Origin: Clostridiales bacterium
GTDB lineage: Bacteria > Bacillota > Clostridia > Peptostreptococcales > Acidaminobacteraceae
Direction of reading: 5' to 3'
DNA: 35,807 bases
NCBI GenBank assembly: GCA_030446305.1
Contig: JASUSA010000037.1
Location: 1-35,807, forward strand
Shown here: positions 23,867-32,262 of the stretch, piece by piece
Layout of the letters: every line of letters starts with the position of its first letter
How positions within the stretch are numbered: the first letter of the stretch is position 1
Program-made: the position numbers and the translations under genes
Notes under the pieces: generated by a model
Seen by the model: only the letters and a program-made list of their open reading frames with translations
Told to the model about the DNA's origin: nothing
Database searches by the model: none

Positions 23867-24562
23867 ATGTATAATGGGGATTACGTATCAGCGGTTATTC
23901 CGGCAGCAGGTGTTGGAACGCGGATGAAAACAAAAGCAAAAAAACAGTATATTGTCGTAAACGGCAAAGAAATTCTAGAATGGACGCTGCGGCATTTAGC
24001 AGAAGAAAAGGTAATTGATGAATTTATTGTCGTCGTTGGCGAAGCGGAATGCAGAGAAGCTGAACGAAAGATCAAAACGTGGATACCATCTGAAAAAGTT
24101 AAAGTTATTGCCGGCGGTGAAACGCGGTATGAATCTGTCAAAGCAGGGCTAAGCGCTTGTGCTGCGATGTCGGCATATGTTTTTATTCATGATGGCGTTA
24201 GACCTTTTGTACAGGGCGTATGGCTGAAAGAGATGCTTCAAATGCTGGACTTTGAACTGCTTGATGGTGTTGCCGTCGGGCAGCCGATGATCAATACAGT
24301 CAAGCGTGCGAATCAGGATGGCATTATTGTCGAGCATGTCGACCGCTCAGATCTTTGGATGATCGAGACGCCGCAGCTCTTTCGGACACCAGATATTATC
24401 AGCGCGTATCAACAATCGGAAACAGATGGCATAAAAATAACGGATGATACACAACTTATGACCGCTCGGGGGAAAAAGATTAAACTGATGTCCCATGGTG
24501 GTCGAAATGATAAAATAACAACACATGCTGAATTGGCTTTAGCGGAGGCATTTTTAAAATAA
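23867..24562 (+). CDS. ispD: 2-C-methyl-D-erythritol 4-phosphate cytidylyltransferase
   Basis: 231 residues from ATG 23867; a TTG at 23858 in the same frame is an alternative, since the GGGG site at 23851-23854 is somewhat far from the ATG. It transfers CMP to methylerythritol phosphate, the third step of the MEP isoprenoid route. The nucleotide-binding motif VIPAAGVGTRMKTKAKKQY is at the N terminus, and FIHDGVRPFV and TPQLFRTPDI are also typical. ispF follows within 45 bases, forming an isoprenoid gene pair. Confidence 0.96.
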   Translation: MYNGDYVSAVIPAAGVGTRMKTKAKKQYIVVNGKEILEWTLRHLAEEKVIDEFIVVVGEAECREAERKIKTWIPSEKVKVIAGGETRYESVKAGLSACAAMSAYVFIHDGVRPFVQGVWLKEMLQMLDFELLDGVAVGQPMINTVKRANQDGIIVEHVDRSDLWMIETPQLFRTPDIISAYQQSETDGIKITDDTQLMTARGKKIKLMSHGGRNDKITTHAELALAEAFLK

Positions 24563-24607
24563 GTCATGTGTCGATACGGACAGCATTAGAAAGGATGGGC
24601 GATTCGA

Positions 24608-25096
24608 TTGAGGATAGGCATTGGCTATGATGTTCATCAACTGGTTGAGAACAGGGCACTGATTGTCGGTGGTGTTACAATTCCTTATGAAAAAGGACTT
24701 TTAGGGCATTCAGATGCGGATGTACTGCTGCATGCGATTATGGATTCGATTTTAGGTGCATTGGGTGAAGGCGATCTCGGCAAACATTTTCCCGATCACG
24801 ACATGCAATATAAAGGCGCTTCCAGTCTCAGACTTTTAGAAGCTGTTTACGAAATGATGAATAAGGAAGATTACATTATTGGCAATCTCGATGCCGTTAT
24901 TATAGCGCAGGCGCCCAAAATGGCAGCGTATATTGCACAAATGAAGGACTGTATTGCATTAACGCTTCACTGCGAGGTATCGTGTGTTAATCTGAAGGCG
25001 ACGACAACTGAGCACCTTGGCTTTGAAGGGCGGGGTGAGGGCATTGCCGCTCAGGCCGTCGTCCTTTTGCAGAAAAGTACAGAACCGCATGTATAA
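24608..25096 (+). CDS. ispF: 2-C-methyl-D-erythritol 2,4-cyclodiphosphate synthase
   Basis: 162 residues with a TTG start at 24608: the family N terminus ([12 protein letters not shown]) begins exactly there, and AAAGGATGGG lies just upstream. It cyclises CDP-methylerythritol phosphate in the MEP pathway as a trimer with metal in the active site. The metal ligands are in GYDVH and [22 protein letters not shown] and [19 protein letters not shown] complete the family signature. It lies directly after ispD. Confidence 0.96.
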   Translation: MRIGIGYDVHQLVENRALIVGGVTIPYEKGLLGHSDADVLLHAIMDSILGALGEGDLGKHFPDHDMQYKGASSLRLLEAVYEMMNKEDYIIGNLDAVIIAQAPKMAAYIAQMKDCIALTLHCEVSCVNLKATTTEHLGFEGRGEGIAAQAVVLLQKSTEPHV

Positions 25097-25160
25097 CGCA
25101 TTCAATTGTTGAAAACAATAGATGGGGACAAAAGTGTCACAATGAGAAGGAGGCGGCAAA

Positions 25161-25418
25161 ATGAGCCAAAACTACAAATTTGCACAACACACGAAATGTG
25201 AATATTTTCCATGTCATAAAGGTGTGGATAAATCGGAATTTAATTGTCTTTTCTGTTACTGCCCGCTTTATATGCTCAAAGATGAGTGCGGCGGCAATTT
25301 TGTCATGAATAACGGCATCAAAGATTGCAGTGGCTGTACAAAGCCGCATCGCCCAGGCGGTTACGAATTCGTCATGGACAAAATAGGGCTCGTCATTGAA
25401 AGAGGCTCTGATTTTTAG
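25161..25418 (+). CDS. Cysteine-rich small domain protein
   Basis: 85 residues with eight cysteines in a pattern matching the Cys-rich small domain family (PF04071 as I recall it): CEYFPCHKG, FNCLFCYCPLY, ECGG and DCSGCTKPH. It is probably a metal-binding protein of unknown role. ATG 25161 follows GAAGGAGGCG. It lies between ispF and gltX, 32 bases before gltX, and is likely co-transcribed with both. Confidence 0.82.
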   Translation: MSQNYKFAQHTKCEYFPCHKGVDKSEFNCLFCYCPLYMLKDECGGNFVMNNGIKDCSGCTKPHRPGGYEFVMDKIGLVIERGSDF

Positions 25419-25450
25419 TATAATAGGCGGGAAAACACGAGGAGGAAAAT

Positions 25451-26932
25451 ATGGACGTAAGAGTTAGATTCGCGCCAAGTCCAACGGGATATGTGCACAT
25501 CGGCAGCCTTAGGACGGCGCTCTATAATTATTTATATGCAAAACAAAACAATGGATCCTATATTATTAGAATAGAAGATACAGATCAAACGCGACTGGTA
25601 GAAGATGCTATTTCTGGCATGCTAAAGTCAATGGCCTGGGCGGGCGTTGAAAATGATGAAGGCCCTTATATGACGGCAGAGGAAGAGATTGTCGAAAAAG
25701 GTGCTTACGGACCATATGTTCAGTCAGATCGATTGCCAATCTATAAAAAACATGCTGATGAGCTCATTGAGAACGGCAATGCATATTATTGTTTTTGCAG
25801 TAAAGAGCGATTGGATGCTGTCAGAGAGCAGCAGCGTTCAGAAGGTAAAACGCCAAAGTATGATGGTCATTGCCGACATTTGACACAGGAAGAAATTTCG
25901 GCAAAACTGGAAGCTGGTGAACCGCATGTGGTACGGCTGAAGTTGCCTGAAAATCGAGAGATTAAATTCGTCGATGCCATAAAAGGCGAGGTTACGGTGA
26001 ATACCAATGATTTGGATGATCAAGTTCTGATGAAGACAGATGGGTTTCCAACCTATCATCTCGCAGTGGTTATCGACGACCACTATATGAAAATATCACA
26101 TGTCGTACGTGGTGATGAATGGCTGATCTCAACACCGAAACACGTTTATACGTATGAAGCTTTTGGATGGGAAGCACCGCAATTTGTGCATCTTCCCGTT
26201 ATTCTAAGCCAGTCAAAGAAAAAACTCAGTAAGCGTGAAGGCGATGTTGCCGTGGAAGATTTTCGCAAAAAGGGTTATTTGCCGGAAGCGCTTGTCAATT
26301 ACATTGCGCTGGTTGGCTGGTCCCCAGAAGACGGCCAGGAAATCCTGTCGATGTCCGAGCTCATTGAGAAGTTTTCTTTTGAACGCGTTTCAAAATCAAG
26401 TGGTGTCTTTGATGTTGACAAACTCAATTGGGTGAATAACCAGTATATCCGGAATTATGATTTAGAGGCATTGACGAAGCTCTGTATGCCTTATTTCATC
26501 AATGCGGGATTTGACGCAGATGTTCAAACCGTTGAGTGGTTTCAAAAAATCGTAAGTGTACTGAGAGAGCGGTTAAATCGACTTGATGAAATTGGACAGT
26601 ATCATGGGCTATTCATGGATGACGACATTGTATTAGAAGATGAAGAAGCAGCAGAGATGATTGCTTTGGAACATGTTCCTGAGATGCTTAAAGTGTTGAT
26701 TGATAAGATAGAAGCGCTTGAAAGTGATATTACAGCAGCTGATGTCAAACAAGTGCTCAAATCGATCCAGAAGGAAATGGGCGTAAAGGGCAAGGGTCTG
26801 TTTATGCCGGTTCGCGTTGCTGTCACAGGACAGGTTCATGGACCGGATATTGCGGAGGTCATTGAGATCATCGGCAATAAACGTGTTGTGAAACGGATCA
26901 ACTACACGCTGGCACATTATTGTAAAAAATAG
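25451..26932 (+). CDS. gltX: Glutamate--tRNA ligase
   Basis: 493 residues, the normal length. It charges tRNA-Glu (and often tRNA-Gln in bacteria lacking GlnRS). The class I signature HIGH appears as [20 protein letters not shown], and the KMSKS loop as [10 protein letters not shown]. The zinc-related CFCSKE is present in the catalytic insertion. The C-terminal anticodon-binding helical domain is complete. ATG 25451 has GAGGAG upstream. The terminator overlaps the stop codon. Confidence 0.97.
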   Translation: MDVRVRFAPSPTGYVHIGSLRTALYNYLYAKQNNGSYIIRIEDTDQTRLVEDAISGMLKSMAWAGVENDEGPYMTAEEEIVEKGAYGPYVQSDRLPIYKKHADELIENGNAYYCFCSKERLDAVREQQRSEGKTPKYDGHCRHLTQEEISAKLEAGEPHVVRLKLPENREIKFVDAIKGEVTVNTNDLDDQVLMKTDGFPTYHLAVVIDDHYMKISHVVRGDEWLISTPKHVYTYEAFGWEAPQFVHLPVILSQSKKKLSKREGDVAVEDFRKKGYLPEALVNYIALVGWSPEDGQEILSMSELIEKFSFERVSKSSGVFDVDKLNWVNNQYIRNYDLEALTKLCMPYFINAGFDADVQTVEWFQKIVSVLRERLNRLDEIGQYHGLFMDDDIVLEDEEAAEMIALEHVPEMLKVLIDKIEALESDITAADVKQVLKSIQKEMGVKGKGLFMPVRVAVTGQVHGPDIAEVIEIIGNKRVVKRINYTLAHYCKK

Positions 26933-26954
26933 CTGGTAACAGCTATTTTTTTTT
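26926..26954 (+). terminator. Intrinsic terminator overlapping the gltX stop
   Basis: AAAATAGCT (26926-26934) pairs with AGCTATTTT (26941-26949), followed by further T residues. The stop codon TAG is inside the left arm. Confidence 0.9.
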
Positions 26955-27141
26955 AACTGATTGTGGGAGTGCTCAAAAAAGGCAACACCGATTTCCAATA
27001 TTTTCAGTTTATTGTCGCATGTCGATATTATTTGGATATAAATATTCTAGGTATATGAGTTGAAAAGGTTATAATCGACGCTAACGCCGTGTAAGCGCCT
27101 TTGTGACAGGAGATTACGCAAAGAATTTTTTAGGTGGATGC

Positions 27142-27897
27142 ATGAATAAGGACGCGCTAAAATGGGTATTAATTGTTGAAGATGATAAAAGACAAAGTGA
27201 AAGTCTTTCAAAAATGGTACAGTCGGTAGCAAAGGGCATTAATGTCTTATCGGCTGTCAACCATCGTGAAGCACTTGAAATTGCAAGACGTGAGCACATA
27301 GATTTGTTTTTTCTGGACATTGATCTCGAAGATCACGAAAATGGCTATGAACTGGCAGAGCACCTGCGGAAAGAGGCTAAATATGAACTGACTTGGATGG
27401 TGTTTTTAACGATTAACCCCAAGTACGAATTAAAAGCCTATAAAAAGGTACATTGCTATGAATACGTGATGAAGCCTTATAAAAAGGAATACATTCAAAC
27501 GTTGGTTGAACGTTTGCTGTTTCCGCCAAATACCAAGATTGAGCAATCAAAGCAATCGTTTATTATGGTGGAAATTGAGCACCTTCAGGTTAAAATTTTT
27601 GTCAATGAAATTATTTTTGTTGAAGCAAGGGGCCGAAATGTCGAAATTGCCACGGTTAGAGGGGTGTACACAGCCAGTTACACACCGCTTAAAAAGATCG
27701 CCAATGAACTGTCGTGTGAAACGGCGTTTATTAAGACGCATCGATCCTTTATCGTCAACGTCAACTATATTGAAAGTATTCGAAAAGTTACCAACAAGCA
27801 GTACGAAGTCCATTTTATTAATGGGGGCCGCTTCGCATTGCTTTCTGTCAAGCATAAGGAAGCAATAGAACGGCGATTGCTGGAAAATAACGGCTGA
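27142..27897 (+). CDS. LytTR response regulator (AgrA-like)
   Basis: 251 residues from ATG 27142, with AGGTGG upstream; a GTG 39 bases earlier is in frame but lacks a site. The receiver domain (about 8-125) has E13/D14/D15, the phosphoacceptor D59 in FFLDIDL, T90 and K111 in VMKPY. The DNA-binding domain (about 140-248) is LytTR, with IFVNEIIFVEARGRNVEI and FIKTHRSFIVNVNYI. It should be phosphorylated by the histidine kinase encoded 27 bases downstream and bind two direct repeats of about 9 bp spaced two helical turns apart. Such a repeat pair is found at 29992-30023 in front of agrB. The locus reads as a peptide quorum-sensing circuit. Confidence 0.92.
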   Translation: MNKDALKWVLIVEDDKRQSESLSKMVQSVAKGINVLSAVNHREALEIARREHIDLFFLDIDLEDHENGYELAEHLRKEAKYELTWMVFLTINPKYELKAYKKVHCYEYVMKPYKKEYIQTLVERLLFPPNTKIEQSKQSFIMVEIEHLQVKIFVNEIIFVEARGRNVEIATVRGVYTASYTPLKKIANELSCETAFIKTHRSFIVNVNYIESIRKVTNKQYEVHFINGGRFALLSVKHKEAIERRLLENNG

Positions 27898-27924
27898 GAA
27901 AATGAACGACGTGGGGGGAATATC

Positions 27925-29190
27925 ATGGATGGACAACTTTTCGTGAGCATATTGGGAACGGTTATGGAATTGGCGGTATTTTTCATTGCGTTCCTCTTTT
28001 TATTAGATATCAAGAAAAAGCAATATGGTCACATGCTGTTGATTTTTATTGGCATGAATATTTTTGTGCTGATTTTAAATCATACGATACCGAACTATGC
28101 ATCGTTTTTCTATATCTTTGCAGTGCTTTTTTCTTTAAAGGTATTTACAAAGCAAAACTTTTTTAAAGTACTCTTTGTTTTTGTTATTACAATGGTTGAA
28201 GTCATGCTTTCTGAACTGATTCTCATTCCGATTCTTGCCATGCTCGTCAGCAATGATATGATTGAGACGATTTTGATGGTGAGTCTCGTAAATATTATTA
28301 ACTTTTATGTGATGATTCGCTATAGAGAACAGCTTAGAAATCTGGTTGAAAAATATGAGACAAAGTACATCAACTTTATGGCACTCAATATTTTCATCTA
28401 TATTTTTGTCTATAAGATCATATGGGAATATGATTCGCACATCATCATTGACAATGTTGAATATTTTGGCTTTGTCATGGCGCTGCTCATGGTGGTGAAT
28501 TATTTTATCTATAAAGAAGTGGCACTGATCAGTGAACGAACAAAGGTGTTAATGGTTCAGGATGATATGCGAAACACACTGGATCAAATGATCAATGACA
28601 TTCGCATGAAGCAACATGAGTACCGAAATCACCTAACGACAATACAAGGATTTTTGGATACCAATGATCCCGATAATGCCGTTGAACAGACACGTGAGTA
28701 CCTTGACGATATTTATTCCTATGACGCACTTGATGCGGAGCTGCTCAATATCGACCGCAATATTATTAAAGCGGTTCTGTTTATGAAGCGAAATGAAGCC
28801 CATGAAAAAGGTGTTGACTTTAGATTTTCGATTTATGCCAGCTTTAAATCCGTACCTATTTTAGACTACGAACTATCGACAATCATAAATAATTTGCTTA
28901 ACAATGCTTTTGAGGCAGTGCTGAATCAGCAGGATAAAAGGGTTGAATTGGAACTCGGCTATGATGATGAATTGCAGCAGCATTATTTGCAAACAAAAAA
29001 TTCAGGAAAACATGTAAATCCTGAACATTTGTCGAAATTGACGGATCGTAATTTTACAACAAAGCGAGAAGAAAAGGGATCTCACGGCTTTGGGCTTTGG
29101 AATATTAACAACATCGTTAAAAAGTACAAAGGCTCTGTCTATGTATTTTTCGAACAAGACGACATTGTTTTCAAAGTCAGTTTTGAATAG
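27925..29190 (+). CDS. Membrane sensor histidine kinase, AgrC-like (GHKL type)
   Basis: 421 residues. Six to seven membrane segments lie within about residues 6-200, as in AgrC peptide receptors. A helix (about 203-240) carries the H-box HEYRNHL, with H231 the likely phosphorylated histidine. The GHKL ATPase domain has the N-box INNLLNNAFEA (321-331) and a G-box GFGLWNIN near 388. GGGGGG precedes ATG 27925. It is co-transcribed with the LytTR regulator and ends one base from the end of the convergent agrD gene. It should sense the AgrD-derived cyclic peptide. Confidence 0.92.
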   Translation: MDGQLFVSILGTVMELAVFFIAFLFLLDIKKKQYGHMLLIFIGMNIFVLILNHTIPNYASFFYIFAVLFSLKVFTKQNFFKVLFVFVITMVEVMLSELILIPILAMLVSNDMIETILMVSLVNIINFYVMIRYREQLRNLVEKYETKYINFMALNIFIYIFVYKIIWEYDSHIIIDNVEYFGFVMALLMVVNYFIYKEVALISERTKVLMVQDDMRNTLDQMINDIRMKQHEYRNHLTTIQGFLDTNDPDNAVEQTREYLDDIYSYDALDAELLNIDRNIIKAVLFMKRNEAHEKGVDFRFSIYASFKSVPILDYELSTIINNLLNNAFEAVLNQQDKRVELELGYDDELQQHYLQTKNSGKHVNPEHLSKLTDRNFTTKREEKGSHGFGLWNINNIVKKYKGSVYVFFEQDDIVFKVSFE

Positions 29191-29191
29191 T

Positions 29192-29308
29192 CTATTGCGG
29201 TGGATTTGGTTCTCCGAAAAAGACAAAAGAGATTGAAGTAATAATGACTGAAGACAATGCGACTAATACGTTCGCAGCTAAGTTAAACATACTTTTTTTG
29301 TTTTCCAT
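29192..29308 (-). CDS. agrD: AgrD-like cyclic peptide autoinducer precursor, serine type
   Basis: 38 codons, read from ATG 29308 down to TAG 29194-29192. The start lies inside the last codons of agrB, with AGGAGGT 7-8 bases upstream. The precursor has an N-terminal amphipathic/hydrophobic leader (residues 1-26), a short core SFVFF (27-31) and an acidic/proline-rich tail GEPNPPQ (32-38), the same layout as Listeria AgrD (core CFMFV, tail YEPKSP). The ring residue is usually Cys; here it is Ser27, so a five-residue lactone ring rather than a thiolactone is predicted. There is no Cys in the peptide. AgrB should cleave the tail and close the ring. The exact N terminus of the mature signal is not predictable. 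Confidence 0.85.
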   Translation of the reverse strand: MENKKSMFNLAANVLVALSSVIITSISFVFFGEPNPPQ

Positions 29309-29852
29309 GAAGAATACCTCCTATAAACAACTGTAAAGTAAAGATTAACGTGACTGCCAGAAAAAGGTTTAGCGAACTTTGCATAAAACGGTTTACAACA
29401 TAATACCAAATAGCAATGGTAACAATTGTAATTAGTTTTGCAATGAGCTGTTTCCGTTTGTTCGTCACCGGACGTTTAGCATCCGGTAGCGGAACGAAAA
29501 TTGCCGATACAATCACAGCAATTGCCATGACGATGAGCTTCACTGATATGAGCGATACCGGCAACCAGATAATTGCGCTGTAAAGTGCCAATGTGCCTAC
29601 GAGGCAGCCGAAATAAGTTTTAAAATGTATTCCGCCGCTCCAAAGACGTATGGTGCTAAAGCTGATAAAAGCAAAAGCAAACGAAGATCCCTTTTTAATC
29701 AATATAAAGAAGAGACTTAAAATTATCAGTTTTGTCAGTTCGCCTATGAGTGTTTCTATGGCATATCGAATATGATCTCGCTTGTTGCTGAAATCTTCCG
29801 TTGTTTTAAGCAGCAACAAATCGGTTAGCTGGAGTGATACTTTATAAAACAT
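29283..29852 (-). CDS. agrB: AgrB-family peptide-processing membrane endopeptidase
   Basis: 189 residues with several membrane segments (about 40-55, 58-67, 85-115, 135-155 and 160-180). AgrB cuts the C-terminal tail off the AgrD precursor and forms the cyclic peptide. The catalytic pair is in RLWSGGIHFKTYFGC: H76 and C83, seven residues apart as in Staphylococcus AgrB. ATG 29852 has only a weak ribosome site (GTGAG). Its last 26 bases overlap agrD, suggesting translational coupling. The kinase and regulator genes converge on it from the other strand, unlike the usual single agrBDCA operon. Confidence 0.93.
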   Translation of the reverse strand: MFYKVSLQLTDLLLLKTTEDFSNKRDHIRYAIETLIGELTKLIILSLFFILIKKGSSFAFAFISFSTIRLWSGGIHFKTYFGCLVGTLALYSAIIWLPVSLISVKLIVMAIAVIVSAIFVPLPDAKRPVTNKRKQLIAKLITIVTIAIWYYVVNRFMQSSLNLFLAVTLIFTLQLFIGGILHGKQKKYV

Positions 29853-29878
29853 ACATTTCTCACTTTCAAAAAAGATAG

Positions 29879-29940
29879 ATTGATGATAGGCTTTGCACTA
29901 ACTTAGGTGGTAGTGATGGAAATGTCAGCCTATCATCAAT
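29879..29940 (-). promoter_or_regulatory. Leader hairpin upstream of agrB
   Basis: ATTGATGATAGGCT (29879-29892) and AGCCTATCATCAAT (29927-29940) are perfect 14-bp arms around a 34-base loop that itself holds CACTA/TAGTG. In the agrB transcript the stem ends 26 bases before the start codon and a run of six T (on the minus strand, about 29873-29868) follows after five bases. It may act as an attenuator or control ribosome access. Confidence 0.75.
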
Positions 29941-29968
29941 GTCTCTACACAACTCATGTTAGTTGAAA

Positions 29969-30023
29969 ATACTATTACAAACAATGCGTTTGTCATGAAA
30001 AGGTCATTATACGTCATGAAAAG
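29969..30023 (-). promoter_or_regulatory. Proposed agrBD promoter with LytTR-type direct repeats
   Basis: Two identical 11-mers, GTCATGAAAAG on the plus strand, lie at 29992-30002 and 30013-30023, exactly 21 bp apart. LytTR regulators such as AgrA bind direct repeats with this period. On the minus strand a weak -10, TAGTAT (29974-29969), lies 17 bases downstream of the nearer repeat's end, so the repeats would overlap a poor -35 region, as at AgrA-activated promoters. The minus-strand TATAAT between the repeats (30011-30006) is an alternative -10. Confidence 0.6.
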
Positions 30024-30050
30024 TCAGTGATTAAAAAGTGATGTTTTACA

Positions 30051-30078
30051 TTGTAATCAAAGCGAAATTTGATATAAT
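30051..30078 (+). promoter_or_regulatory. Promoter of the cysS transcript
   Basis: TTGTAA (30051-30056), a 16-base spacer and a perfect TATAAT (30073-30078). Transcription would start near 30085, ahead of the T-box leader. It is back to back with the agrBD promoter region. Confidence 0.75.
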
Positions 30079-30084
30079 AGAACA

Positions 30085-30348
30085 TAATCATGAAGCGGTA
30101 ATGCCGTGCGGTTAGCTGCTTAAAAGTGTGATCAACTGAACAATACTACGATGATTGGGAGAGTAGAAAATCGGTGGTCTGTAGAGAGGCTCGGCGTGGT
30201 GAAACGAGCTGGTTAGCGATCTTTGAAGTGCACCCAAGAGTATGAACCTGAACAATGCAGTAGGGGGAACGTCGACAGCGTTATTGTCAAGCTTTTTAGC
30301 AAAGTGGAATTGTAGGATTCTCCTGCCTTTGTGTAGGGGGATTTTTTT
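30085..30348 (+). promoter_or_regulatory. T-box leader of cysS (specifier TGC, Cys)
   Basis: Features of a tRNA-sensing T-box are visible in order. The Stem I region has GGGAGAGTAG, an apical GTAGAGAGGC with GGTGAAAC, and then TTTGAAGTGCACC, in which TGC (30229-30231) reads as the cysteine specifier codon. The T-box core TAGGGGGAAC (30261-30270) departs from the AGGGTGGNACCGCG consensus but keeps GGA, suited to the U discriminator of tRNA-Cys. The antiterminator GCAGTAGGG (30257-30265) can pair with CTCCTGC (30320-30326). The competing terminator is TCTCCTGC with GTAGGGGGA, followed by seven T (30342-30348). Uncharged tRNA-Cys should allow read-through into cysS. Confidence 0.82.
30319..30348 (+). 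terminator. Regulated terminator of the T-box
   Basis: TCTCCTGC (30319-30326) pairs with GTAGGGGGA (30333-30341), with one bulged G, and TTTTTTT follows. The left arm also pairs with the T-box antiterminator strand, giving the two alternative folds. Confidence 0.8.
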
Positions 30349-30424
30349 ATGCATAAAGACATAAAATATAAAGATAAATACGCGACAGTAAATGAATCGC
30401 ATTTGCGATGGAAGGGAATGAGCC

Positions 30425-31822
30425 ATGAAAATTTATAACAGTCTGACAAGACAAAAAGAAACCTTCAAAACCGTTGAACCGGGAAAAGTCAAGATGTATG
30501 TCTGCGGTCCCACCGTTTATAATTATTTTCACATAGGCAATGCAAGACCATTTTTGGTTTTTGATGCTTTTAGGCATTACTTGATATTTAGAGGCTATGA
30601 GGTGACATTTGTTCAGAACTTCACTGATGTGGATGATAAAATCATCAAGAAAGCAAATGAAGAACACGTACACAGCAAGGAAATCAGTGAAAAATACATC
30701 GGCGCCTATTTTGAGGACGCTGATCGTCTGGGGATAACGCGTGCAGATTATCATCCGAGAGTTACAGAAACGATTCCTGCGATTATTGACTTTGTCGATG
30801 CGCTTGTCAAAAAGGGAAATGCATATGCAGTTGATGGCAATGTCTATTTTGCAGTTGATTCTTTCAGCCAATACGGCAAGCTGTCCAAGCAGTCTATTGA
30901 TGATCTCGAAGCAGGTTCGCGTATTGACATCAGCGATGAAAAGCGTAATCCGCTGGACTTTGCACTCTGGAAAAAAGCAAAACCAGGTGAACCGTCATGG
31001 GACAGTCCATGGGGACTTGGGCGTCCGGGATGGCACATTGAATGTTCTGTTATGAGTACGACCATTTTGGGCGAGACGATTGACATACATGCAGGCGGTC
31101 AAGATCTCATATTTCCACATCATGAAAATGAAATTGCACAAAGTGAAGCAAAAACAGGTAAAACCTATGTGAATTATTGGATGCACAATGGCTTTATTAA
31201 TATTGATAATCAGAAAATGTCAAAATCGCTCAACAATTTCTTTACAACAAGAGAAATTCTGGATGAGTTTGAGCCGGAAGTGGTACGCTTCTTTATGCTT
31301 CAAGCACATTACAGAAGTCCCATTAACTTTAACAGAGAACTGATGGAAGCGGCGCACAATGGTTTGGAACGCCTATACAACGTCAAGCAAAATTTGCTGT
31401 TTTCAATTGAGCATGCTCAGGCAACTAATCAGACGGCTGAAGAAAATGAAATGCTGAAAACGCTTAGCGGATATAAAGAACGCTTTATTGAAGTGATGGA
31501 TGACGATTTTAATACAGCAGACGGCATTGCCGTCATCTTTGAAATGGCGCGTGAAATAAACATTGATGTAACGACAGATCGCAGTAAAGCGTTTCTCGAA
31601 GCGGCTCTGGATGCATTCCTTGAGTTAACAGAAGTGCTGGGTATTTTAAAGCGTGAAAATAAGTCCTTAGATGCTGAGATTGAAGCGCTAATTGCAGAAC
31701 GGCAACAGGCGCGCAAAGACAAAAACTTTAAGCGCGCAGATGAAATTAGAGATCAGCTCAAAGCGGACGGCATTGTGCTTGAAGATACACCGCAAGGTGT
31801 AAAATGGCATCGAAAGGGATAG
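30425..31822 (+). CDS. cysS: Cysteine--tRNA ligase
   Basis: 465 residues, the family length. It charges tRNA-Cys. The HIGH motif appears as [12 protein letters not shown] near residue 37, the zinc-binding cysteine in YVCGPTVYN, the further ligands in GWHIECSVM and [11 protein letters not shown], and the KMSKS loop as [18 protein letters not shown] precedes ATG 30425. It is the first gene of a dense cluster and is controlled by the Cys T-box directly upstream. Confidence 0.97.
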   Translation: MKIYNSLTRQKETFKTVEPGKVKMYVCGPTVYNYFHIGNARPFLVFDAFRHYLIFRGYEVTFVQNFTDVDDKIIKKANEEHVHSKEISEKYIGAYFEDADRLGITRADYHPRVTETIPAIIDFVDALVKKGNAYAVDGNVYFAVDSFSQYGKLSKQSIDDLEAGSRIDISDEKRNPLDFALWKKAKPGEPSWDSPWGLGRPGWHIECSVMSTTILGETIDIHAGGQDLIFPHHENEIAQSEAKTGKTYVNYWMHNGFINIDNQKMSKSLNNFFTTREILDEFEPEVVRFFMLQAHYRSPINFNRELMEAAHNGLERLYNVKQNLLFSIEHAQATNQTAEENEMLKTLSGYKERFIEVMDDDFNTADGIAVIFEMAREINIDVTTDRSKAFLEAALDAFLELTEVLGILKRENKSLDAEIEALIAERQQARKDKNFKRADEIRDQLKADGIVLEDTPQGVKWHRKG

Positions 31823-31827
31823 AATCT

Positions 31828-32262
31828 ATGTCGGATTTTCTCAATAAACTAAATATGGTAAGTATGAGCAAAACGGATGCGAGGATGATGAATCCATTAA
31901 AGCTCGCTTTTCTTGGCGATGCGATTTATGAAGCTTATATACGTTACTACATTATTTCAAAACACGTTTTGACCACTAGTGAAATGTCAAAAATGGCTGT
32001 TAAATATGTAAATGCAGAGGCACAGGCCTATATTGTCACTGTCTTAAAGGATGAATTTACAGAAGATGAGTGGAACATGCTAAAGCGTGGACGAAATCAG
32101 AAAACCGGTTCTAGGCCAAAGCATGCTTCGGTATCAGACTACCGTTATGCAACGGGCTTTGAATCGCTTTTAGGGTATCTTTACGTTTTGGATGAAAAAG
32201 ACAGAATCTATGAAATCGTCGGCATGGCCATTGATGCTATTGACAGAAAGGAAACCTTATGA
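31828..32262 (+). CDS. mrnC: Mini-ribonuclease III
   Basis: 144 residues from ATG 31828 (AAAGGGA site); ATG 31804, overlapping the cysS end, is also possible with an AAGGTG site. It contains only the RNase III catalytic domain, without the double-stranded RNA-binding domain, and in Bacillus matures 23S rRNA ends. Catalytic acidic residues lie in LAFLGDAIYEAYIR and TGFESLLGYLYVL, and LKRGRNQKTGSRPKHASVSDYRYATGF is the diagnostic middle block. It directly follows cysS, the usual order in Firmicutes. Confidence 0.95.
   Translation: MSDFLNKLNMVSMSKTDARMMNPLKLAFLGDAIYEAYIRYYIISKHVLTTSEMSKMAVKYVNAEAQAYIVTVLKDEFTEDEWNMLKRGRNQKTGSRPKHASVSDYRYATGFESLLGYLYVLDEKDRIYEIVGMAIDAIDRKETL

Noticed and set aside
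30349..30438. 29-codon upstream open frame overlapping the cysS start
   Set aside because: Its ATG lies in the T-run of the T-box terminator and has no ribosome binding site.
30347..30871. 174-codon minus-strand frame inside cysS
   Set aside because: Antisense shadow of cysS; the conserved CysS motifs are on the plus strand.
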